Source: Gemmatimonadota bacterium (GTDB lineage: Bacteria; Gemmatimonadota; Gemmatimonadetes; Longimicrobiales; Gaopeijiaceae). From it: a stretch of DNA of 48,927 bases. Shown here piece after piece: positions 1-8,442 of the stretch. Location: the NCBI GenBank assembly GCA_009840215.1, contig VXOC01000151.1:1-48927 (forward strand), written 5' to 3'. The notes under the pieces were generated by a model. It did not search any database and had not been told where the DNA came from. It saw only the letters and a list, made by a program, of their open reading frames with translations. The stretch's first letter is position 1. Each line of letters opens with the position of its first letter. The translations under genes and the position numbers were made by a program.

Positions 1-2085
1 CCTCTCCAGCTCCGCCCTCACCTCCCCCGCACTCTCCTCGCTGATCGGATACAGATACACCGCATACAGCGCGACCGCCGACGCCACCAGCGGCACGAAC
101 GCATCATAGAACCGCAGCCAGAAGATCGTCCCTTCGGGCTGGTTCGCCCCCAGCGCCGGATCCAGCCCCGTCGAGAAGAGCAGGAACCCGCCGACCAGGA
201 TCGCACCGCTCTGGCCGAGCTTCACCATCCACCAGAAGACCGATCCGAACATTCCCTCGCGCCGCTCGCCGGTATGGAGTTCGTCCAGGTCGACCACGTC
301 CGCGATCATCGATCCCATCAGCGTGAACAGTCCGCCCAGGCCGAAGGCGAGGAACGGGGCGGGGAGCAGTGCCAGCATGGGCGCTTCGGGCGTGTAGCAG
401 AACCACTTCAGCGCGTAGCCCAGCATCGAGATGCTCGTCGAGACGAAGAAGGCGTTCTTCTTGCCGATCCGGGTCCCCAGCCAGGTCACGATGGCGATCA
501 CCAGGAAGCCGGTGACGGTGCCCAGCGTCCCGACCACGCCGGCCAGGCCCGCCCCTTCGGCCACGTTCCCCCCGGCGACGTAGAAGGCGAACAGCCAGAA
601 CTGGAAACTCGAGATCATCATGAAGCTGTTGAACATCAGGAAGGTCGCGATGCAGAGCAGCAGGAAGGGGCCGGTCTTCAGCGTTTGCCAGAGACCCCGC
701 AGGAACTCCATCACGCTCTCGCCGAAGGTGGGGCCGACCGCCGGCGCATCCGTCCCGCGTCCCCCGGAGCCTGGGCCGCGCGTACCCGCCTTCGCCCCCG
801 CGCCTCCCTTGAGCACGCGCTCGCGCAGGAAGATCGCGGGCAGCACGCCCAGCGCGATGGTCGTCACGCAGATCGCCAGCGCGAGGAACCGGGCCCCGTC
901 CATCTGGTTCCGGAACCACGCCGCGTTGGTCACGATCACGAGGAACCAGGGCCCGATCACGAACACGGTGTTCGACACGAAGTTCTGCACGCCCATCAGC
1001 CGCGTGCGCTCGTTGTAGTCGGGGGTGAGTTCGTAGCCGAGCGCCACCCACGGCGTCGCGAAGACGGTGTAGGCGAGGAAGAAGACGAACGAGCCGATCA
1101 GGAAGTACCAGAAGTACGCGCTCTGGCTCCAGCCTTCGCCGGTGGGCTCCGGGGTCCAGACGTCCAGGTGGAGGTGCGTCATCCCGCGGGCGTCGACGGG
1201 TGTCTCGCCGAAATCGATCGCGGCGAAGCGGAGGCCGGTGTAGTGCTTGACTTCGTCCCCGCCGGCCTCGGCGTCCCCCACCTCGGCCTCATCCCATTCG
1301 GTGGACCAGAACTGGACGGGGACGTCGTCGTAGGCGCCGCTGAAGAACGAGATCACGTCCTCGGGGGGGACGGTGGGCGTCGGCGCGGCGGCGGCGGGCG
1401 CGTCTACACCCTCGGCGTCCCGTCCGGAAGGCTCCGCCCGGGTCGCGTCGTCGCTGCGGTAGAGATAGACGTTGTCGACGTAGACCTCGGTCAGGTCACC
1501 CGAAATGAGGATCTGCGCCAGGTGTTCCCGGGCGGAAAGCCCCTCGAAATCGTCGAGCGGCACGTCCACGCTCGCCCAGCCGCCGGTGAACAGCGCCGGG
1601 GGAAGGATGACGACTTCGTCCTCGACGTCGTCGATCGCGTCGACCGTCACGATCCCCTTCAGCGATTCCCCCAAACCCTCCACGAACCCGGCCTGCTCGC
1701 CGGTCTCCTCGCCGCTGTAGACGCCGTCGGCCCCGTAGTCGACCAGCTTGACCCGCAGCTGCGTCGGCGCCGGCATCTGCCAGAGCAGCGCGAAGACGAT
1801 CCCCGCCGCGATCGCGCCCACGAAGAGGAACGGCCGCCGCCGTCCCCACCGCGACTTCGTCTTGTCCGACACGAAGCCGACGAGCGGATCGGTCAGCGCG
1901 TCGAAGAAGCGCGGCAGGCTTCCCAGCAGGCCCACGGCGCGGAAGTCCATGCCCAGCGCCAGCGTCAGCACGGCCATCATGTTGCCGATGCCCTGCGCGA
2001 GCAGGTTGTTCACGAAGCCGCCGATCCCGTAGACGACCTTGTGCGGGAACGGGATGCGGTCTTCGGGAGCGGTCCGGTGGCTCAC
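1..2085 (-). CDS. GPH-type MFS sugar:cation symporter with inserted permuted binding module (3' end off window)
   Basis: The reading frame is open from a GTG at 2085 to the left edge (695 codons, no stop), so the C-terminus is missing. Residues 1-105 and from about 317 onward form a glycoside-pentoside-hexuronide (MelB-like) symporter. Visible signatures are FDALTDPLVG and SDKTKSRWGRRRP after TM2, then YELTPDYNERTRLMG, and later DELHTGERREGMFGS. Such carriers import glycosides with Na+ or H+ across the inner membrane. Residues about 107-316 are foreign to the family and match the repeated module of the two upstream lipoproteins, with its halves in reversed order (separate entry). By MFS topology the insertion lies in the periplasmic loop between TM3 and TM4. 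The start is 3 bp after the GH16 stop, so it is the last visible gene of the operon. Glucan oligosaccharide as substrate is inferred from GH16. Confidence is high for the family, moderate for the substrate. Confidence 0.9.
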   Translation of the reverse strand, partial: MSHRTAPEDRIPFPHKVVYGIGGFVNNLLAQGIGNMMAVLTLALGMDFRAVGLLGSLPRFFDALTDPLVGFVSDKTKSRWGRRRPFLFVGAIAAGIVFALLWQMPAPTQLRVKLVDYGADGVYSGEETGEQAGFVEGLGESLKGIVTVDAIDDVEDEVVILPPALFTGGWASVDVPLDDFEGLSAREHLAQILISGDLTEVYVDNVYLYRSDDATRAEPSGRDAEGVDAPAAAAPTPTVPPEDVISFFSGAYDDVPVQFWSTEWDEAEVGDAEAGGDEVKHYTGLRFAAIDFGETPVDARGMTHLHLDVWTPEPTGEGWSQSAYFWYFLIGSFVFFLAYTVFATPWVALGYELTPDYNERTRLMGVQNFVSNTVFVIGPWFLVIVTNAAWFRNQMDGARFLALAICVTTIALGVLPAIFLRERVLKGGAGAKAGTRGPGSGGRGTDAPAVGPTFGESVMEFLRGLWQTLKTGPFLLLCIATFLMFNSFMMISSFQFWLFAFYVAGGNVAEGAGLAGVVGTLGTVTGFLVIAIVTWLGTRIGKKNAFFVSTSISMLGYALKWFCYTPEAPMLALLPAPFLAFGLGGLFTLMGSMIADVVDLDELHTGERREGMFGSVFWWMVKLGQSGAILVGGFLLFSTGLDPALGANQPEGTIFWLRFYDAFVPLVASAVALYAVYLYPISEESAGEVRAELER
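1138..1767 (-). other. Circularly permuted glycan-binding-like module inside the MFS gene
   Basis: This segment encodes residues about 107-316 of the symporter. It begins in the middle of the module at RVKLVDYGADG, continues through AREHLAQILISGD and VYVDNVYLY (the normal C-terminal half), crosses a linker with APTPT, and ends with DVISFFSGAYDDVPV, STEWDEAEV and MTHLHLDVWTPEPT (the normal N-terminal half). In the neighbouring lipoproteins the order is DVIS...WTPD followed directly by FRVKLVDFG...VYVDNVYLR, and the inter-repeat linker also contains APTPT. The permutation point is therefore the WTPD/FRVKLVD junction. Flanking symporter sequence (WQMP before, EGWSQSAYFWYF after) would join into an ordinary TM3-TM4 loop if the segment were removed. 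The C-terminal half is about 15-20 residues longer than the canonical copies and is acidic. Confidence 0.85.
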
Positions 2086-2088
2086 GGA

Positions 2089-2904
2089 TCAGTCGGCCCG
2101 GTAGACGCGCACCCAGTCGACGAGCATGGCCTGCGGGAAGGTCGTGGACTCGTTGGGCGGTCCGACGAAGGTGCCGCCCACGGCGACGTTGAGGAGGATG
2201 AAGAAGGGGTGGTCGAAGACCCACTCGCCGCTCGGTTCGCCGCGGCCCACCCGGTGGTAGAGCTGCCCGTCCACGAACCACTCGATGCCCGCTTCGGTCC
2301 ACTCGACGGCGAAGACGTGGAAGTCGGTGTCGAAGCGGCCGCCCGACAGGAAGTAGCGGGCGGTGATTCCACCGCCCCCGTGGTAGCCCGGCCCATGCAC
2401 GGTGCCGTGTACGGTCGACGGCTCCTGGCCGCGGTATTCCATGACGTCGATCTCGCCGCACTGGGGCCACCCGACAGACTCGAAGTCGGCGCCGAGCATC
2501 CAGAAGGCGGGCCAGATCCCCTGTCCGGTGGGCAGCCTGATGCGCGCCTCGAAGCGCCCGTACGCCTGGTCGAAGAGACCCTGGGTCTTGATCCGCCCCG
2601 AGGTGTAGGCGCTTCCCATGTAGGATTCCCGGCGCGCGGTGATCGCCAAGTTGCCGTTGCCGTCGAGTGACACGTTCTCGGGGCGGTCGGTGTCGTACTC
2701 GAGTTGCCGGTTTCCCCAGCCGGTGCCGATGTCGAAGGTCCAGTTGGCCGCGCTGGGTAGCTGTCCGGCGGGGCCGTCGAAATCGTCGCTCCAGGTGAGG
2801 GTCCATGTGCCCTCCGTGTCTCCGTCGCAACTGCACAGGATGGTGGGGACGAGGAGCAGGGGTGCGAGGATGGGGATGGGGGAAGCGCGCCGGGTGACGT
2901 TCAC
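2089..2904 (-). CDS. GH16 family endo-beta-glucanase (laminarinase-like), secreted lipoprotein
   Basis: The 271-residue product has a signal peptide with Cys24/Cys26 (ILCSC), suggesting lipidation, followed by a single GH16 jelly-roll domain. The catalytic signature GEIDVMEY is intact, with E151 as nucleophile, D153, and E156 as acid/base. WPAFWML, GRFEARI and the C-terminal MLVDWVRVY strand are also typical. GH16 enzymes of this sort hydrolyse beta-1,3 or mixed beta-1,3/1,4-glucans by a retaining mechanism; laminarin is the likely substrate in a marine setting, but agarase or lichenase specificity cannot be excluded. The start ATG overlaps the stop of the ROK gene by 4 bp, and the symporter starts 3 bp downstream, so the three are translationally coupled. 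No extra binding module is attached; the separate lipoproteins probably serve that role. Confidence 0.93.
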   Translation of the reverse strand: MNVTRRASPIPILAPLLLVPTILCSCDGDTEGTWTLTWSDDFDGPAGQLPSAANWTFDIGTGWGNRQLEYDTDRPENVSLDGNGNLAITARRESYMGSAYTSGRIKTQGLFDQAYGRFEARIRLPTGQGIWPAFWMLGADFESVGWPQCGEIDVMEYRGQEPSTVHGTVHGPGYHGGGGITARYFLSGGRFDTDFHVFAVEWTEAGIEWFVDGQLYHRVGRGEPSGEWVFDHPFFILLNVAVGGTFVGPPNESTTFPQAMLVDWVRVYRAD

Positions 2905-4136
2905 GATGCACTCACGCCCGGGAAGAGGCGTGGATCGGCCAGGGCGGCGGCGAGCACGTGCGTGGCGGCCCCCAGTGCGGTGGCCCGCGGCCCGAGCTCG
3001 CTGGTGCGGATTCTGGAGGCGGCCGCCGAAGCGACCAGCGTCCGGCTGGCCACAGCCTCGCTGAGCGGAACGAGCAGTCGGTCGCCGAGCCGGGCCAGAC
3101 TCCCGCCCACGATGACCGATCCCGGGTTCATGAGGTTCAGGACTCCCGCGATCACGATGCCCAGGTTGCGCGCGGCCTCGTCCACGACCTTGAGCGCGAG
3201 GGGATCGTCGGCGAGCGCGGCGTCCTCGAGGGCGCGGATGTCGGCGGCCGCGCCGTTAAGGACGCTCTGTGGGAATTGGGGAAGCAGGGCCCGAATGCGC
3301 GACAACAGCGGCGCGGTTCCCACGAAGGTCGCCAGGCAGCCGCGGTTGCCGCACACGCACTCGGGTCCCCTCGGGTCGATGGCCACGTGGCCGATCTCGC
3401 CGGCCACGCCGGTGGCGCCGCGGTAGATCTCCCCGCCGATCATCAGCCCGGCCCCGATCCCGGTCGCCACCTTGAGGTACGCGAAGTCGTCGATCCCCAC
3501 CGCCTTGCCCCAGTGGTGCTCCGCGAGCGCGCCCAAGTTGGCGTCGTTGTCGACGAAGACGGGTACCTGGAAGTGGTCGCGAAGCTCCCCCAGCAAGTCG
3601 AAGGCGTGCCACGCGGGCAGGATGCGTTCCAGAATCCGGTACGGCGACCCGGGATCGACCGGACTCGGGACCGCCACGCCGATCCCCATGGGCGTAGGCA
3701 CGCCGTTGCCGCGCGCCGCGAGACACGCTTCACCCAGCCTCACCGCGAGGTCGGCGGTGCCCTGCGGGTCGCTGCGGACCGGATGGTCCTCCTCGCGCCA
3801 CTCGAGGATGCGGCCGCGCAGGTCGGTCAGCGCCACCGAAACGTGCGCCGCACCGATGTCCACCCCGAGGATCACGCTCGCGCGATCCCTGAACCCGATG
3901 AGGATGGGCCGCCGTCCCCCCCGGCTCTCCCCGCTCCCCACCTCCTCGATCAGCCCGGTGGGCAACAGCCGCCCCACAACCTCGGAGATCGTCGACCGGG
4001 AGCGCCCCGTGTGACGCGCGATCTCGGCCCGCGACACGGCTTTTCGCCGCCACACGAACCCGAGGACCTCTGTAGCCAGACCTCCCTCGCGCCCCACGCC
4101 CGGCCGGGACGACTTCGCGCGCCGAACGGTGGTCAT
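2901..4136 (-). CDS. ROK family transcriptional repressor
   Basis: This 411-residue protein has an N-terminal winged helix (residues about 30-70, SRAEIARHTGRSRSTISEVV) followed by a ROK sugar-kinase fold. FVDNDANLGALAEHHWG carries the conserved Asp of the sugar site. GEIGHVAIDP and the cysteine motif CVCGNRGC give the structural zinc site of ROK proteins. The Glu that normally follows that motif (GCLE) is Ala here (GCLATF), which fits a regulator rather than an active kinase. Like XylR, NagC and Mlc, it should bind a palindromic operator and release it on sugar binding. It sits inside the glucan operon, 16 bp after the preceding gene and overlapping GH16, so autoregulation through the palindrome at 8443-8471 is likely. 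The ligand, perhaps glucose or a laminari-oligosaccharide, is inferred. Confidence 0.9.
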   Translation of the reverse strand: MTTVRRAKSSRPGVGREGGLATEVLGFVWRRKAVSRAEIARHTGRSRSTISEVVGRLLPTGLIEEVGSGESRGGRRPILIGFRDRASVILGVDIGAAHVSVALTDLRGRILEWREEDHPVRSDPQGTADLAVRLGEACLAARGNGVPTPMGIGVAVPSPVDPGSPYRILERILPAWHAFDLLGELRDHFQVPVFVDNDANLGALAEHHWGKAVGIDDFAYLKVATGIGAGLMIGGEIYRGATGVAGEIGHVAIDPRGPECVCGNRGCLATFVGTAPLLSRIRALLPQFPQSVLNGAAADIRALEDAALADDPLALKVVDEAARNLGIVIAGVLNLMNPGSVIVGGSLARLGDRLLVPLSEAVASRTLVASAAASRIRTSELGPRATALGAATHVLAAALADPRLFPGVSAS

Positions 4137-4152
4137 CGCGCTTTCGCCCCCG

Positions 4153-6354
4153 CTACTTGCGCAGGTACACGTTGTCCAGGAACACCGTGTTCGGATCGCC
4201 CGAAATGATCAGCTGCGCCAGGTGCTCCCTCGCCGCGAGGTTCGTGAAGTCCGAGAGCGCGATGTCGAAGCTCACCCATGCACCCGTGGCGAGCGCCGGA
4301 TCCGAGGCCGCCGTCAGCGTGATCTCGTGTTCGGTGTCGTCGCCTCCCCCGAAGGCCCCGTCGCCCCCGAAGTCCACCAGCTTGACGCGGAACGCCGCCG
4401 GATCGGCGGTGTTGTCCGGGGTCCAGAAGTCGAGGCGGAGGTGGGTCATCTCCGTGGCGTCCACCGTCGCCGAGGTGAACTCGATGCCGGCGTAGACCAG
4501 GTTGGTGTACTTCTTGGTGGCGTTCCCCGAGATATCCACGTCCTCCACGTCGGCCTGGTCCCAGTCGGCGGACCAGGTGTCGACCGTCACGTCGGTGTAG
4601 GCGTCGCTGAAGAACGAGATGACGCTGTCGGCCGGGTCCGTCGGAGTCGGCGCCGGTTCGCTCGGCTCGGTGAGTTCCTCGAAGAAGTAGATGTTGTCCA
4701 GGAAGACCGTGTTGGGGTCGCCGGATATGATCAACTGGGCGAGGTGTTCCCGCGCCGCGAGGTTCGCGAAGTCTGCCAGCGCCAGGTCGTAGCTGACCCA
4801 CCGGGCCGTGGCCAGGGCCGGATCCGAGTTGGCGGTCAACGCGACCTCGTGCTCCGTGTCGTCGCCCCCGCCGAAGGCGCCGTCGGCACCGAAGTCCACC
4901 AGCTTGACCTTGAACGCCGCCGGATCCGCCGTGGGATCGGGGGTCCACAGGTCGAAGTGGAAGTGCGTGGCGGCGGTGGCGTCGATGGGCGCCGAGGTGA
5001 ACTCGATCCCCGCGTAGGACAGGCCAGTGTACTTCTTCACCGCGTCTCCGGCGATCTCCACGTCGTCCACATTCGCGACATCCCAATCCGCCGACCAGGT
5101 GTCCACCGTTACATCGTCGTAGGCGTCGCTGAAGAGCGAGATCACCTTGCTCGCCGAGTCGGTGGGCGTCGGCGCCGGCTCGGTCGGTGCGTCGGGCCGC
5201 TCGCCCTCCCGCAGGTACACGTTGTCCACGTACACCGTGTTCGGATCGCCGGAGATGATCAGCTGCGCGAGGTGTTCGCGCGCCGTGAGATTGGTGAAGT
5301 CCGTCAGTTCGAGGTCCAGCTGCACCCAGGCCTCCGAGGCCAGCCCCTCGGCGGCCGTGATCGCGACCTCGTGCTCGCTGTCGTCGTCGCCGCCGAAGGC
5401 GCCGTCCGCGCCGAAGTCAACGAGCTTGACCCTGAACGCCGTCGCCGTCGTCTCGTCGGGCGTCCAGATGTCCATCCGCAGGTGCGTCATGTTCGCCGCG
5501 TCCACGGTCGCCGAGGTGAACTCGATCCCCGCGAAGACCAGGTTGGTGTACTTCTTGGCCGAGTCGCCCGCGATGTCCACGTCCTCCACATCGGCCTGGT
5601 CCCAATCGGCCGACCAGGTGTCGACCGTCACGTCGTCGTAGGCGCCGCTGAAGAACGAGATGACGTCATCGGCCGCGTGGGTTGGCGTCGGTGGTCCCTC
5701 GGTGGGCGCGGGCTGGGCCATGACCGTCACGGCTGCGCTCGCGCTGTGGCCGCCCGCTGTCGCGGTGACCGAAGTCGAACCGTTGGCCACCGCCGTGACG
5801 AGCCCGGCCGCGTCCACCGTCGCGACCGCCTCGTCCCCCGAGGACCAGCTCACCGTGGCGTTCGCGATCACGTTCCCGTTCGCGTCCGTCACCTCCGCCG
5901 TGAGCTGCGCCGTCTCGCCGAGTTCGGTCAGGGGCACCGAGTCGGGCGCGACCGTGATGGCGGCAGCCGCCTGCTCCACCGTGACCGTCGCGGTTCCGCT
6001 CGCGTTGCCGGACGTTGCGGTGATCGTCGCCGTGCCGTTGCCCGTCGCGGTGACGAGCCCCGTCGCGTTGACCGTCACGACCGACGCGTCCCCCGAGGAC
6101 CAGGCGACGGACGCACCCGACATGACGTTGCCGTTCTGGTCGCTGACGGTGGCAGTCAGCTGGACGGTCTCGCCCAGGGCCGAGAGCGTGGAAGCCGCGG
6201 GCGTCACCTCGACCGTCGTGGGCACGGGGACCGGTTCCGGAGGTATGGGGTCGTCACCGCACGCCAGCAACGCACACGTAACGAGTGCGGCGGACACGGT
6301 GGACCAGGATCCCGGCGACCGCCGGAGCAGTGAGCGATGGCTTCGCGAATGCAT
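4153..6354 (-). CDS. Secreted lipoprotein: two Ig-like (Big) domains and three glycan-binding-like modules
   Basis: The 733-residue product has a lipoprotein signal ending in LLAC (Cys32) and a Pro-rich tether. Two bacterial Ig-like domains follow (about 45-127 and 132-212, both with VSDQNGNV/VTDANGNV and TGLVTA/AGLVTA-type strands). Three tandem ~160-residue modules follow at about 229-382, 403-558 and 574-733. Each module runs from DVISFFSxAYDDVTVDTWSADWD through AGIEFTS, WTPD and FRVKLVDFGADGAFGG to AREHLAQLIISGDPNTVxxDNVY, and linkers contain APTPTD. The modules look like beta-sandwich carbohydrate-binding domains and resemble, from memory, modules attached to marine Bacteroidota GH16 enzymes; binding is inferred, not shown. 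The very high similarity between copies suggests recent duplication. It lies 20 bp after the next upstream lipoprotein in the same operon and probably acts as a surface or periplasmic glucan-binding protein. Confidence 0.85.
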   Translation of the reverse strand: MHSRSHRSLLRRSPGSWSTVSAALVTCALLACGDDPIPPEPVPVPTTVEVTPAASTLSALGETVQLTATVSDQNGNVMSGASVAWSSGDASVVTVNATGLVTATGNGTATITATSGNASGTATVTVEQAAAAITVAPDSVPLTELGETAQLTAEVTDANGNVIANATVSWSSGDEAVATVDAAGLVTAVANGSTSVTATAGGHSASAAVTVMAQPAPTEGPPTPTHAADDVISFFSGAYDDVTVDTWSADWDQADVEDVDIAGDSAKKYTNLVFAGIEFTSATVDAANMTHLRMDIWTPDETTATAFRVKLVDFGADGAFGGDDDSEHEVAITAAEGLASEAWVQLDLELTDFTNLTAREHLAQLIISGDPNTVYVDNVYLREGERPDAPTEPAPTPTDSASKVISLFSDAYDDVTVDTWSADWDVANVDDVEIAGDAVKKYTGLSYAGIEFTSAPIDATAATHFHFDLWTPDPTADPAAFKVKLVDFGADGAFGGGDDTEHEVALTANSDPALATARWVSYDLALADFANLAAREHLAQLIISGDPNTVFLDNIYFFEELTEPSEPAPTPTDPADSVISFFSDAYTDVTVDTWSADWDQADVEDVDISGNATKKYTNLVYAGIEFTSATVDATEMTHLRLDFWTPDNTADPAAFRVKLVDFGGDGAFGGGDDTEHEITLTAASDPALATGAWVSFDIALSDFTNLAAREHLAQLIISGDPNTVFLDNVYLRK

Positions 6355-6373
6355 GGATTGTTCTCCGATTGGA

Positions 6374-8374
6374 TTACTGGTTGTTGGAGTCGGTGTTCTG
6401 CATGGACGGGGCCGCGGACGCGGGCCGTCGGAAGTAGATGTTGTCCACGTACACGGTGCTCAGATCCCCCGAAATGATCAGCTGCGCGATGTGCTCGGTC
6501 GCGGCGAGTCCGGTGAAGTCGGCCAGCGGCAGGTCCAGCCGCACCCACTCTCCCGTAGCCAGCCCCTCGCCGGCCGTGATCGTGACCTCGTGCTCGCTGT
6601 CGTCCCCGCCGCCGTCCCACACGCCGTTCGCGCCGAAGTCCACCAGCTTTACCTTGAACGCCGCCGCCGTCTCGTCCGGCGTCCAGATGTCCATCCGGAA
6701 GTGCGTCATGGCGGTGGCGTCGAGGGTCTGTGACGTGAACTCGATGCCTGCGAAGACCAGGTTCTCGTACAGCTTCACAGCGTCCCCCGCGACCTCCTCA
6801 TCGGCCACGTCGGCCACATCCCACTCCGCCGACCACGTGTCCACCACCACGTCCGCGTACGCGTCGCTGAAGAGGGAGATCACATCCGCCGCCGCGTCGG
6901 TCGGGGTCGGTGCGGGGTCGGTGGGCCCGGTCGGATCGATGATGTCGCCCCTGAAGAAGAAGATGTTGTCCAGGTAGACGATCGCGCTGCTGCCCGAGAT
7001 GATCAGCTGCGCCAGGTGGCCGCGATTCGCCAGGCTGCGGAAGGCGTCCAGCGGAATGTCCAGGACGTTCCATTCTCCCGGCCTGAGGGACGGCGTCGAA
7101 ATCGGACTGAGGGTGACCTCGTGCTCGCTGTCGTCACCGCCGCCGAAGACCCCGTTCCCGCCGAAGTCCACCAGCTTGATGCGGAAGGCGTCGACGTCGT
7201 TGCTCCACAGGTCGACGTGGAGGTGCGTCATCGAGGTGACGTCGATCGTCGGGGAGGTGAACTCGATACCCGCGAAGGCCAGGTTGCTGTACTTCTTGAC
7301 CGGGTTTTCCGCAATGATCACGTCCGCCACATCGGCCTGGTCCCACTCCGCCGACCAAGTGTCGACGGGCACGTCGTCGTAGGCGTCGCTGAAGAGGGAG
7401 GTCACGTCCTCGGCGGGCACCGCCGGCACCGGAGGCGCGTCCGAAGGGGGCCGCTCGACGATGATGGTGAGCGATCCCGACGCGGGGGTCGATCCCAGCA
7501 TGGCCGTGATCGTGGCGGTGCCCGGCTGGAGCAGGGTGATCGTCCCGTCCGGTCCCACTGTCACGACATCGGGGTCCGACGTGGCGAAGGTGAAGTACGC
7601 CGGTGCGGCGAAGACCGTCACGTCGGTCCCGTTCACGTCGAAGGTCACCCGTGTCCCTTGAACCGTCAGCGTGCCGCCCGTCTCGCCGCTCACCGTCCGC
7701 GTCGGGATCTCCGGGCGGGGGTTGATGATCGTCCCGAGCCGCTCGAACTGCACATCGTCGAAGTAGACTTCATAGCCGACCTCGTATTCCGACGCTTCCG
7801 CGACCAGGAAGAGCCCGGGCTCCCGGGTCAGCACCGAGGGGAGGGGCAGAGGGATCGCGTACTTCGTCCAGCGGGTCGAGAGGGGCAGGCTGTGAAGCTC
7901 GGCAGGGAAGCGCGAGGTGCCGGTGTTGTCGTTGCCGATGCCGACCGTGTTCAGGGTGGCGGCGGTACTGGCCCTGGCCCAGAAGGTGAGCGCGTCGAAC
8001 CCGCTGAGGTCGCGCGGGACCGTTGCGTGGAACGCCCCTCCGGCGAAGCCGCCCGAGGGATCCGTCGGCGCGGGGATGTCGAATCTCAGGGCCGCGGTGC
8101 CGCGGTAGACCTCTTCGTACTCGATGTCGAGCGCATCCACCTTGGACCCGGCGAAGGCCGAGTACCGGACGGACGGCCCGAAGTCGTCATGGAAGACCTC
8201 CGGCTCGGCGGGGTAGGGTGCGGGCTCGAGCATGTCGAGGTCGCGTCCGCAGGCGGCGCCGAGGAGGAGCATTGCGGCTGCTGCTGCCTTTTCCCCGCGC
8301 AAGCGTCCGACCGACCCCTGTTCCCTGCGGCCTCGTTGCACGCGCGGACCCCTGTCTGACCTGCTCGCTGTCAT
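6374..8374 (-). CDS. Secreted lipoprotein: N-terminal jelly-roll-like domain, Ig-like domain and two glycan-binding-like modules
   Basis: This is the first gene of the glucan operon. I place the start at ATG 8374 (666 residues) because an in-frame start at 8446 would lie inside the promoter palindrome; GTG 8341 is another option. The hydrophobic segment AAAAAMLLLGAAC gives a lipobox Cys about 42. It is followed by a galactose-binding-like domain (EVFHDDF to EVYFDDVQF), a Big-type Ig domain (VTVGPDGTITLLQPGTATI), and two copies of the DVISLFSDAYxDV...DNIYF module. The first copy is more divergent (LWSNDVDAFRIKLVDFGGNG) and the second is close to the copies in the next gene. The architecture recalls SusE/SusF-like surface glycan-binding proteins, but no SusC/SusD pair is in view. 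A role in glucan capture is inferred from context. Confidence 0.82.
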   Translation of the reverse strand: MTASRSDRGPRVQRGRREQGSVGRLRGEKAAAAAMLLLGAACGRDLDMLEPAPYPAEPEVFHDDFGPSVRYSAFAGSKVDALDIEYEEVYRGTAALRFDIPAPTDPSGGFAGGAFHATVPRDLSGFDALTFWARASTAATLNTVGIGNDNTGTSRFPAELHSLPLSTRWTKYAIPLPLPSVLTREPGLFLVAEASEYEVGYEVYFDDVQFERLGTIINPRPEIPTRTVSGETGGTLTVQGTRVTFDVNGTDVTVFAAPAYFTFATSDPDVVTVGPDGTITLLQPGTATITAMLGSTPASGSLTIIVERPPSDAPPVPAVPAEDVTSLFSDAYDDVPVDTWSAEWDQADVADVIIAENPVKKYSNLAFAGIEFTSPTIDVTSMTHLHVDLWSNDVDAFRIKLVDFGGNGVFGGGDDSEHEVTLSPISTPSLRPGEWNVLDIPLDAFRSLANRGHLAQLIISGSSAIVYLDNIFFFRGDIIDPTGPTDPAPTPTDAAADVISLFSDAYADVVVDTWSAEWDVADVADEEVAGDAVKLYENLVFAGIEFTSQTLDATAMTHFRMDIWTPDETAAAFKVKLVDFGANGVWDGGGDDSEHEVTITAGEGLATGEWVRLDLPLADFTGLAATEHIAQLIISGDLSTVYVDNIYFRRPASAAPSMQNTDSNNQ

Positions 8375-8442
8375 CCTTGCATCCCGGCTTGGTCGGATTC
8401 CCCCGGAGCCCGGCAACCTGCGGAGCCACGGAACACCACGCC

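Noticed and set aside
274-2670. 798-codon plus-strand open frame
   Set aside because: It is antisense to the symporter and GH16 genes, has Arg/His/Gly-rich low-complexity composition and no domain, as expected from GC-rich codon-position bias.
4129-6333. 734-codon plus-strand open frame with internal repeats
   Set aside because: Its repeats mirror the modules of the minus-strand lipoprotein gene; it is a shadow of that gene.
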